Shown here one piece after another: positions 1-5,809 of a stretch of 9,890 bases of DNA (its first letter is position 1; each line of letters opens with the position of its first letter). The stretch covers positions 1 to 9,890 of the forward strand of contig JASHXO010000249.1 of assembly GCA_030043495.1 (NCBI GenBank), in the 5' to 3' direction. Origin of the DNA: Candidatus Rhabdochlamydia sp. (GTDB lineage: Bacteria > Chlamydiota > Chlamydiia > Chlamydiales > Rhabdochlamydiaceae). The notes beneath the pieces were generated by a model. The model had not been told where the DNA came from and did not search any database. It saw nothing but the letters and a program-made list of their open reading frames with translations. The position numbers were made by a program, and so were the translations under genes.

Positions 1-60
1 GAGATTTTCAATTTTTTGATGAGTTTTTTTGAGAAGTTTGACACACTTTTATCATGCTAA
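1..60 (+). CDS. Possible C-terminal tail of an upstream gene (partial)
   Basis: Frame 1 is open from the window edge to a TAA at 58-60, while the other two forward frames stop within the first 30 bases. It would encode 19 residues rich in Phe and Leu, ending in DTLLSC. A gene ending here would lie 17 bases before the next start, which matches the tight spacing elsewhere in the cluster. The tail is too short to assign to a family. The stretch is T-rich and could equally be a non-coding leader, so this call is tentative. Confidence 0.35.
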   Translation, partial: EIFNFLMSFFEKFDTLLSC

Positions 61-64
61 AAAT
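38..64 (+). promoter_or_regulatory. Weak candidate sigma70-type promoter
   Basis: A perfect TTGACA lies at 38-43. The best -10 candidate, AAAAAT at 59-64, matches TATAAT at four positions but with only a 15-base spacer. It sits just upstream of the first complete gene and inside the possible coding tail ending at base 60. The good -35 and poor -10 make it a guess; the cluster may instead be transcribed from further upstream. Confidence 0.2.
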
Positions 65-77
65 GGGTTAAGCAAGC

Positions 78-749
78 ATGGCCTACGTAGACTTCATGTC
101 TGTTTTGCATAAGAGCACAAAACGCGACTACTTAGCGCGGGTGAATGATCCTGATTATCCGAAGGCAAAAGCGGCTGAATTAGCAAAGCAATGGGACTTT
201 GACTATTGGGATGGAGATCGGCGCATTTGCTATGGAGGTTATAAGTATATAGAAGGGAGATGGGAGAAAGTAGCTAGGGCTTTGGCCGAATATTATCATC
301 TTAAAAGCGGAGATAAGATTCTCGATGTGGGCTGCGGCAAGGGTTTTTTACTTTACGACTTTTCCAAAGTCGTTCCTGGATTGGATTTACATGGGGTTGA
401 TATCTCTACTTATGCCGTTGCAAATGCTAAAGAAGAGATTAAAGACAAGCTGCAAGTAGGGAATGCCGTTTCATTGCCTTATCCGGACGATTACTTTGAC
501 TTGGTAATTTCAATCACGACTTTGCATAATCTGTATAACTATGATCTGGACAAAGCCTTGAGAGAAATTGAGCGTGTAGGAAAAAAAAACAAGTACATCT
601 GCATTGAGTCTTATCGCAATGAAAATGAAAAAGCAAATCTCCTTTTCTGGCAAGTGACCTGCGAGGTGTTTTGCACCCCAGATGAATGGAACTGGTGGTT
701 CAAACAAACGGGATATACCGGAGACCATTCCTTCATTTATTTCGAATAA
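78..749 (+). CDS. Class I SAM-dependent methyltransferase
   Basis: The 223-residue protein probably transfers a methyl group from S-adenosylmethionine to a sugar or glycan precursor in the cytoplasm. The Rossmann-type core shows motif I, ILDVGCGKG, at residues 81-89. An acidic residue that should hold the SAM ribose is D108 (GVDIS), and the LPYPDDYFDLVIS stretch at 133-145 is typical of Methyltransf_11/25 domains. An N-terminal extension of about 75 residues contains FDYWDGDRR and an aromatic/Gly-rich GGYKY segment. The C-terminus ends in an aromatic cap, GYTGDHSFIYFE. I recall this architecture from uncharacterised methyltransferases in polysaccharide clusters. The ATG at 78 has no clear Shine-Dalgarno sequence; an ATG at 96 is an alternative. 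The next gene begins five bases after the stop, so the two are probably cotranscribed. The acceptor is unknown, and N- or O-methylation cannot be distinguished. Confidence 0.87.
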   Translation: MAYVDFMSVLHKSTKRDYLARVNDPDYPKAKAAELAKQWDFDYWDGDRRICYGGYKYIEGRWEKVARALAEYYHLKSGDKILDVGCGKGFLLYDFSKVVPGLDLHGVDISTYAVANAKEEIKDKLQVGNAVSLPYPDDYFDLVISITTLHNLYNYDLDKALREIERVGKKNKYICIESYRNENEKANLLFWQVTCEVFCTPDEWNWWFKQTGYTGDHSFIYFE

Positions 750-754
750 ACCCT

Positions 755-1807
755 ATGAATATTCCTAGAAAAACTCAAGCAGCTATCCTCGTGAGTCAGA
801 GATTGCCACTCGTTGTCGATGAAGTTGACATGCCTGAGTCCTTGGAAGTGGGGCATGTGCTTGTCAAGGTGCACTTTAGTGGGATTTGCGGATCTCAGCT
901 TGGAGAGATCGATGGGGTGAAAGGAGAAGATCCCTTTCTTCCGCACTTGCTTGGACACGAAGCTTCAGGGGAAGTCGTTGAGATCGGCCCTGGTGTTTCT
1001 CATGTTAAACCCGGCGATACCGTAGTCATGCATTGGAGAAAAGGACTAGGTATTGAAGCGAAACCACCCGCCTACAATTGGAGAGGGAAAAAATTAAACG
1101 CTGGATGTATTACGACTTTTAATGAATATGCAATCGTTTCTGAAAATCGATTGACGCCTATTCCAAAAGGATCGGATATGCAAGTAGCTGCCTTATTTGG
1201 TTGTGCTGTGACGACAGGCTTTGGGGTGATCCTGAATAATGCCAAGCTGAAGATCGGAGAATCGATTGTTGTTTTTGGCGCAGGCGGTGTGGGATTAAAT
1301 ATCATTCAAGCGGCAGCTTTAGTCTCTGCGTACCCGATCATTGCAGTCGATCGATTTGCATCGCGCCTTCATCTTGCGCAAAGCATCGGAGCGACGCATC
1401 TGATTAACACATGCGAACAAGAGGCCGGTGAACTTATTCATCGATTTACAGAAGGACGTGGTGTGGATTGTTTTGTCGATAATACAGGGAATCCCAAAAT
1501 TATTAGTCTAGGATATCAGGTGACGAAATCCCAAGGTCGAGTCATTTTAGTCGGTGTTCCTCCTAAGGGAAATGACATTTCGTTTTATTCTTTACCTTTG
1601 CATTTTGGAAAAGAGATCACGGGTTCTCACGGCGGAGAGACTGAGCCTCATCTGGATATCCCTCGTTATCATTTGTTGTTTCAAAAGGGGCGCATCAAAT
1701 TGAAGGAATTTGTGACTCATGTTTTTGCTTTGAAAGAGATTAATCAAGCTATACAGTCGATGCGTGATGGAACTGCTGTAGGACGCTGTCTTATTGCAAT
1801 GGAGTAA
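755..1807 (+). CDS. Zinc-type medium-chain alcohol/polyol dehydrogenase lacking the structural-zinc lobe
   Basis: This 350-residue MDR-family oxidoreductase probably interconverts an alcohol and a carbonyl on a sugar or small-molecule intermediate using NAD(H). The GroES-like N-terminal domain has catalytic-zinc ligands C45 (GICGSQ) and H68-E69 (GHEASG), and C150 is a plausible third ligand. The Rossmann domain has GAGGVG at 175-180 and an acidic D199 at the end of the second strand, which favours NAD over NADP. The four closely spaced cysteines that bind structural zinc in classical alcohol dehydrogenases are missing: residues 92-117 contain no Cys. I chose the ATG at 755. The frame is open further upstream to an ATG at 686, but that would overlap the methyltransferase gene by 64 bases, and the extra residues do not resemble the family. 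No Shine-Dalgarno sequence is visible, so translation may be coupled to the preceding stop five bases away. The substrate is unknown. Confidence 0.87.
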   Translation: MNIPRKTQAAILVSQRLPLVVDEVDMPESLEVGHVLVKVHFSGICGSQLGEIDGVKGEDPFLPHLLGHEASGEVVEIGPGVSHVKPGDTVVMHWRKGLGIEAKPPAYNWRGKKLNAGCITTFNEYAIVSENRLTPIPKGSDMQVAALFGCAVTTGFGVILNNAKLKIGESIVVFGAGGVGLNIIQAAALVSAYPIIAVDRFASRLHLAQSIGATHLINTCEQEAGELIHRFTEGRGVDCFVDNTGNPKIISLGYQVTKSQGRVILVGVPPKGNDISFYSLPLHFGKEITGSHGGETEPHLDIPRYHLLFQKGRIKLKEFVTHVFALKEINQAIQSMRDGTAVGRCLIAME

Positions 1808-1810
1808 ACG

Positions 1811-2569
1811 ATGCAGAAAATTAAGAAAAAAGTTTTTGGCGATGTGGGATACTCAGCAGACATGAGGCTTGAGCCTTTCGAGCTTGAACTTTTTCGGCAG
1901 CTCATTAGAGATCAATGGCTAAGAGTCATCGATGAAGCCCATCCCGAGTTGACCAAGGAAGCCGAAGCTCTTGGGATAGATCGGTATCATCGCATCTCCG
2001 ATCGGATGAATCATAGACGGCTATGGACAAAGACCAATCGCATTTTGTCGCAAAGTTCAGTGGACAAAATCAAACCCTTGCCATTTATTGCAAAACTTAA
2101 AGAAGAATTTGGCCCATTTTCAATCTCGGACATTTATGATATCAAGCAACATTTCGGCGAGCAGGAAATTTATTGGCGTTTGGTTCGACCCAATCAACCA
2201 AGTGATGTGGGTTCTTTGCACCGCGACAGTTGGTTCCATGATTCCTTTAACGATGGATATGGAATGTTTCCGGAAGGAACCGTTACTGTAAAAGTATGGA
2301 TACCGATCTATTGCGAACCTGGTAAAAGTGGATTGGCCATTGTGGCTGGCTCACATTTCCAGCAATGGAAGTATCATCTTGAAATGCATAACGGCGCTGC
2401 AAAACCCATCCTCGATGAAGATCTTTCAACAATCAATGCTAAATTGATTCCTACAGAACCTGGAAACATGCTCATTTTCAATGAAAATGTTCTTCACGGG
2501 GGTGTGGTCAATCAAGGAGAAAAAACAAGGGTTAGCGCGGAGATTACGATGGTCCTCAGTAAAAGTTGA
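1811..2569 (+). CDS. PhyH-family Fe(II)/2-oxoglutarate-dependent dioxygenase
   Basis: The 252-residue protein resembles phytanoyl-CoA dioxygenase (PhyH) family members, which use Fe(II), O2 and 2-oxoglutarate to hydroxylate a C-H bond. The expected facial triad is present: H137-x-D139 in SLHRDSW and H229 in VLHGG. R240 in the TRVSAE segment is placed to bind the 2-oxoglutarate carboxylate. The VWIPIYCEPGKSGLAIVAGSH segment (162-182) matches the central double-stranded beta-helix of the family, and the length is usual. The start is well supported: GGAG at 1801-1804 lies six bases before the ATG and overlaps the end of the dehydrogenase gene. In a sugar-tailoring cluster it most likely hydroxylates a sugar, an acyl group or a small side group. 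Bacterial PhyH proteins act on many substrates, so this is inferred from context only. Confidence 0.88.
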   Translation: MQKIKKKVFGDVGYSADMRLEPFELELFRQLIRDQWLRVIDEAHPELTKEAEALGIDRYHRISDRMNHRRLWTKTNRILSQSSVDKIKPLPFIAKLKEEFGPFSISDIYDIKQHFGEQEIYWRLVRPNQPSDVGSLHRDSWFHDSFNDGYGMFPEGTVTVKVWIPIYCEPGKSGLAIVAGSHFQQWKYHLEMHNGAAKPILDEDLSTINAKLIPTEPGNMLIFNENVLHGGVVNQGEKTRVSAEITMVLSKS

Positions 2570-2582
2570 ATTTGGGAATTCA
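2567..2582 (+). promoter_or_regulatory. Stop-to-start hairpin at the dioxygenase/SDR junction
   Basis: TGAATT (2567-2572) and AATTCA (2577-2582) form a perfect six-base-pair inverted repeat around a TGGG loop. The left arm begins with the TGA stop of the dioxygenase, and the right arm ends with the A of the next ATG. The GGGA that could act as a weak Shine-Dalgarno sequence lies mainly in the loop. The stem is AT-rich and weak, so a role in translational coupling is speculative. Confidence 0.3.
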
Positions 2583-3325
2583 TGATGAGTCATTCACTTG
2601 TGATCGGCGGAACAAAAGGACTTGGTCGAGTCGTGGCAAGGAAATTTGCTGGACGTGGGGACAAAGTCTCCATTTTAGGACGCAACCCTTCCCCACCGTC
2701 CGATTTAGAATCGGGAAATGTCAAGTCCTTTACTGCTGATATCTCACAAAAGGAGATGTTGTTGCGGTCATTGCAGAACGTTGTTGAAGCACAAGGAAAA
2801 ATCAGCTATTGTGTATTCCTTCAAAGATATCGCGGCCAAAGCGATGATTGGGAAGGAGAGTTCCATACTACGTTGACGGCGACCCGCAATGTTGTCGATT
2901 TTTTGGTGCCGCATTTTATGGATCATGGAGACAAAGGGATTGTGATGGTGAGCTCCATCTTTTCAAAATTTGTCGGCGACAGCCAACCTGCAAGTTATCA
3001 TGTGATGAAAGCGGGTTTGGATCAGTTGATGCGGTATTATGCAGTTCTTTTAGGAAAGAAAAATATTCGTTCCAATGGCATTACCCCTTTTACCTTTTTA
3101 AAAGAGGAATCTAAATCTTTTTATTTGCAAAATCGACCGTTAATAGACCTTTATCAAGGCATTATTCCTTTGCAAAGAATGGGAACAGCAGAAGATTCTG
3201 CGGATGCCGTTGAGTTCTTGTGCAGCCCTCGAGCCAGTTTTCTCACCGGGCAAAATATTCTCGTTGACGGTGGTCTATCTTTGGTATGGCCTGAAACTTT
3301 AGCCCGAAGCCTCAAAAACTTATAA
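2582..3325 (+). CDS. Short-chain dehydrogenase/reductase (divergent SDR)
   Basis: This 247-residue classical-length SDR oxidoreductase probably reduces a keto group, or oxidises a hydroxyl, on the cluster's intermediate. The dinucleotide-binding GGTKGLG is at residues 9-15, and R34 after the second strand would favour NADP(H). The catalytic core has serines at 124-125 (VSSIF) and Y139-x-x-x-K143 (YHVMK). The C-terminus has the usual SFLTGQNILVDGG. Two family signatures differ. The NNAG strand is replaced by FLQRYRG (79-85), and the position that normally carries the helix-4 Asn of the catalytic tetrad appears to be Thr (T97, by my alignment). ATG codons at 2582 and 2585 are both possible starts, with GGGA at 2574-2577 as a weak ribosome-binding site. 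It follows the dioxygenase by 12 bases, which suggests one operon and a joint pathway. The substrate is unknown. Confidence 0.85.
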   Translation: MMSHSLVIGGTKGLGRVVARKFAGRGDKVSILGRNPSPPSDLESGNVKSFTADISQKEMLLRSLQNVVEAQGKISYCVFLQRYRGQSDDWEGEFHTTLTATRNVVDFLVPHFMDHGDKGIVMVSSIFSKFVGDSQPASYHVMKAGLDQLMRYYAVLLGKKNIRSNGITPFTFLKEESKSFYLQNRPLIDLYQGIIPLQRMGTAEDSADAVEFLCSPRASFLTGQNILVDGGLSLVWPETLARSLKNL

Positions 3326-3342
3326 GTAAGCGAACTTACTTA
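3323..3342 (+). promoter_or_regulatory. Perfect 8-bp hairpin beginning on the SDR stop codon
   Basis: TAAGTAAG (3323-3330) and CTTACTTA (3335-3342) are exact reverse complements around a CGAA loop. The first three bases are the TAA stop of the SDR gene. No T-run follows, so it is not a standard intrinsic terminator. It lies ten bases before the next start codon and could affect mRNA stability, processing or initiation of the C-methyltransferase gene. The right half recurs at the next gene junction (4598-4608). Confidence 0.45.
3332..3342 (+). repeat. Short direct repeat GAACTTACTTA, copy 1
   Basis: The 11-base GAACTTACTTA occurs here and again at 4598-4608. Both copies lie in intergenic gaps just after a stop codon, on either side of the C-methyltransferase gene. 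Here it forms the loop end and right arm of the hairpin. Two copies of 11 bases could arise by chance, but placement in both short gaps makes shared origin plausible. Confidence 0.4.
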
Positions 3343-3351
3343 AGACTATCC

Positions 3352-4599
3352 ATGAAAGCAGACTTAGTGAAAAAAAGAACTCGTTGCAGATTGTGCGGTT
3401 GTAAAAGTCTAACTTTGGTCCTGCCTATGAAACCCTCTCCCATAGGAGATGCTTTCATTACCTTTGAAGAGAAAGATAAAATTCAAAGTCTCATTCCCTT
3501 GGACTTGTATCAGTGTTTTGAGTGCGGACATGCGCAGAATCTGGATGTTGTGAATCCCGAAGAGCTGTTCAGGGGTTATCTTTTTACGACTGCGAGTTCA
3601 GCAGGATTGGTCAAGCATTTTCAAAACTTTGCAAAGGAGGTCATTGATAAATTGGCGGTTCTCCAAAATTCTTTAGTTGTAGAAATTGGCAGCAATGACG
3701 GGACGTTATTGCGATTTTTTAAAGATCTTGGGATGAAAGTGCTTGGGGTGGATCCAGCTCGAGAGATTGCTCGTCATGCAAACAGTGCTGGTACGCCAAC
3801 TTTGCCTGAGTTTTTTTCCTCTACAGTGGCAAATCATGTGTTTAAAGAATACGGCGCCGCTCAATTGATCGTGGCGAATAACGTTTATGCACACAGCGAT
3901 GAGCTGGCAGATATCACAAATGGCATCGCCTCATTGCTAGACAACGATGGAGTCTTTGTTTTTGAAGTCTCCTATTTGCTAGATATCGTCGACCATTTTG
4001 TCTTCGACACAATCTATCATGAACATCTCTCTTATCACTCTATAGGTCCGCTTGTCAGATTTTTTCACAAGCATCAACTGGAATTGATCGATGTACAGAA
4101 AGTATCGACCAAAGGCGGCTCCATGCGCTGTTTTGCTCAACGATTAAGTGGGACTCGTAAAAAATCAGCGATTGTGGATCAGATGGTCTATGAGGAAGAA
4201 CGACGTGGTTTGCATCGGCCAGAAATCTTTCAGCATTACGCAATGCAGATTGAACAGAGAAAGAAAACTTTAGAGGTTTTTTTAACTGAGGTTCTCGATC
4301 AAGGAAAGCGTATTGCGGGTTATGGAGCCTCGACGACTGTAACAACATTGATCTATCAATTTGAATTGGAGAAAAAATTGATCTACCTGATCGATGACAA
4401 CTCTAAAAAACAAGGGATGTTCAGCCCCGGATGTCATCTTGAGGTGAAGCCTAGTTCTGTACTTTATTCTGACCGTCCGGACATTGTCATCATTTTAGCT
4501 TGGCAGTATGCTGGTCTGATCATGCAAAAGCATATACGGTTTATTGAAGAAAGCGGCACATTCGTACTTCCCTTGCCTGAACTAAAAATATTTAAATGA
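3352..4599 (+). CDS. Sugar C-methyltransferase (TylC3/TcaB9 type)
   Basis: The 415-residue protein has the three-part layout of NDP-deoxysugar C-3'-methyltransferases, which methylate a ring carbon next to a keto group to make branched sugars. The N-terminal zinc-binding domain has C12-x-x-C15 and C55-x-x-C58. The central SAM domain has EIGSNDGTLL (111-120) and D134 in GVDPA. The C-terminal domain has the GYGASTTVTTLIY signature from residue 323. From memory, the residues proposed to act in TcaB9 are Tyr76, His181, Tyr222, Glu224 and His225. This protein has Y76, H181, Y222, E224 and H225 at the same numbers, in RGYLF, AHSDE and YHEHLS, so an active enzyme is likely. The ATG at 3352 has no good Shine-Dalgarno sequence; a GTG at 3367 is an alternative. 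No 4,6-dehydratase or 2,3-dehydratase is visible nearby, so its keto-sugar substrate must be made elsewhere. Confidence 0.92.
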   Translation: MKADLVKKRTRCRLCGCKSLTLVLPMKPSPIGDAFITFEEKDKIQSLIPLDLYQCFECGHAQNLDVVNPEELFRGYLFTTASSAGLVKHFQNFAKEVIDKLAVLQNSLVVEIGSNDGTLLRFFKDLGMKVLGVDPAREIARHANSAGTPTLPEFFSSTVANHVFKEYGAAQLIVANNVYAHSDELADITNGIASLLDNDGVFVFEVSYLLDIVDHFVFDTIYHEHLSYHSIGPLVRFFHKHQLELIDVQKVSTKGGSMRCFAQRLSGTRKKSAIVDQMVYEEERRGLHRPEIFQHYAMQIEQRKKTLEVFLTEVLDQGKRIAGYGASTTVTTLIYQFELEKKLIYLIDDNSKKQGMFSPGCHLEVKPSSVLYSDRPDIVIILAWQYAGLIMQKHIRFIEESGTFVLPLPELKIFK

Positions 4600-4608
4600 A
4601 CTTACTTA
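4598..4608 (+). repeat. Short direct repeat GAACTTACTTA, copy 2
   Basis: This is identical to bases 3332-3342 and starts within the TGA stop (4597-4599) of the C-methyltransferase gene. The complementary TAAGTAAG arm seen at the first copy is absent, so no equivalent hairpin forms. The two copies flank a single gene, which could be a trace of gene insertion or duplication of junction sequence. Confidence 0.4.
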
Positions 4609-4627
4609 GAAGCTAGCGAAAAATGAG

Positions 4628-5803
4628 ATGAATACTGTCGACCAAGTGAAAACGCATCTTGAATTTTATCGAAAACATCAGATTGCTCCAGTTTGCTATG
4701 ATCTAAAGGACATGCAAGCACATATGGAAAGGCGATCATCACTCTATTTAAAACTTGGACTGCCACCTATCGCTTTCCGTTCGGCGAAAGTCTTAGAAGT
4801 CGCTGCAGGATTAGGACAAAATAGCTTATACCTAGCGCACACACTGCCTGCAAAATTGGTATTGTTGGAGCCAAATCCGAGCGCTCTCTCTCATATTCAC
4901 GCAGTTTATGAAATGTTTAAGCTCGTTCATACGTTGCCCGAAGTGGTTGCCTCCAAGCTAGAAGATTATTCGTCAGAAGAAAAATTCGATATCGTTCTTT
5001 GTGAGAATTGGCTTGGTAATTCTCGGCATGAACTTTCCTTGCTTCAAAAACTGAGCAATATGGTTGCCCCTCAAGGGGCGTTAGTACTTACAACCATCTC
5101 TCCAATCGGGCTTGTCCCCAATCTATTGCGCCGCTTTTTAGCTGTCTACTTAGCTCCTCTGAATGATGGATTTGAGCGCCGCACTGAAGTATTAGCGCAA
5201 GAATTTCGTCCTCATCTCGATACGCTTAAGTCAAAAACAAGAAATGCGATTGACTGGGTCCAAGACAACATGATCAATCCTGCTTACTTTGGGATTGGCC
5301 TAACTATTTCAAAAGTGATTGAGGAATTAGGAGATCGATTTGAGGCCATTGGCTCCAGTCCCAGCTTTGCAGAAGATTGGCGCTGGTTTAAAGCTCTGCA
5401 TGGACCTTTTCGCCAGTTCAACCAGCATTTTCTTTCGCAATATTGGAGCAAGGCCCATAACTTCTTAGATTATCGCGAGTCTATCAGTGTGAGAGATCCC
5501 CATCTCAATAAGATTTTAGAGGAAAAAGCGATTCAATTGCTTCATGCGATTGAAGCTCATGAAGAAGCGCACATTCATCATTGCAATGTTCCCGACTGCG
5601 TCGATCAAGTGTTCATTGCTCTTCAAGAATTTTTAGATTGCGCCCCTTCCCATCTTCAATCTGCGATTCGCAGTTTGATCGAAGTTAAAGAAAATATGGA
5701 ATTTGCTATAAAGAACCACCGATTGCAGAAAATGATTAATTTCCCAGCCTTATTTGGACGGGAAACTGTTTATCTTTCACTTTTTTCTTCCAGGAAGAAT
5801 TAA
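4628..5803 (+). CDS. Class I SAM-dependent methyltransferase with long C-terminal region
   Basis: This 391-residue protein has a class I methyltransferase fold in its first half. Motif I is VLEVAAGLGQN at 55-65, followed by an acidic loop LLEPNP (79-84). The DIVLCENWLG strand is at 121-130, and a TTISP strand falls at 155-159 after the typical GALVL. The second half (about 180-391) is mostly helical, with a His/Glu-rich stretch HEEAHIHHCNVPDC (311-324), and is likely to be substrate-binding. It ends in FGRETVYLSLFS. The family is not one I can name; the acceptor is probably a sugar or glycan, from context. The ATG at 4628 has no clear Shine-Dalgarno sequence and overlaps a three-codon ATG-AGA-TGA frame (4623-4631). 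It is only six bases upstream of the putative glycosyltransferase gene, which suggests the two act together. Confidence 0.78.
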   Translation: MNTVDQVKTHLEFYRKHQIAPVCYDLKDMQAHMERRSSLYLKLGLPPIAFRSAKVLEVAAGLGQNSLYLAHTLPAKLVLLEPNPSALSHIHAVYEMFKLVHTLPEVVASKLEDYSSEEKFDIVLCENWLGNSRHELSLLQKLSNMVAPQGALVLTTISPIGLVPNLLRRFLAVYLAPLNDGFERRTEVLAQEFRPHLDTLKSKTRNAIDWVQDNMINPAYFGIGLTISKVIEELGDRFEAIGSSPSFAEDWRWFKALHGPFRQFNQHFLSQYWSKAHNFLDYRESISVRDPHLNKILEEKAIQLLHAIEAHEEAHIHHCNVPDCVDQVFIALQEFLDCAPSHLQSAIRSLIEVKENMEFAIKNHRLQKMINFPALFGRETVYLSLFSSRKN

Positions 5804-5809
5804 ATAGAA

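Noticed and set aside
686..754. Upstream ATG that would extend the zinc dehydrogenase by 23 residues
   Set aside because: It lies inside the first methyltransferase gene, overlaps it by 64 bases, and the added residues do not resemble the start of an MDR protein. The ATG at 755 directly follows the preceding stop.
2088..2291. Plus-strand open frame of 67 codons inside the dioxygenase gene
   Set aside because: It is a shifted reading of the region that encodes the HxD iron-binding motif of the real gene.
2848..3114. Plus-strand open frame of 88 codons inside the SDR gene, considered as a sign of a frameshift
   Set aside because: The SDR frame is intact across the region, with Ser, Tyr and Lys active-site residues in order and a normal total length.
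4623..4631. Three-codon frame ATG-AGA-TGA overlapping the start of the second methyltransferase
   Set aside because: It could act as a minimal leader frame, but such short frames arise easily by chance and there is no ribosome-binding site to support it.
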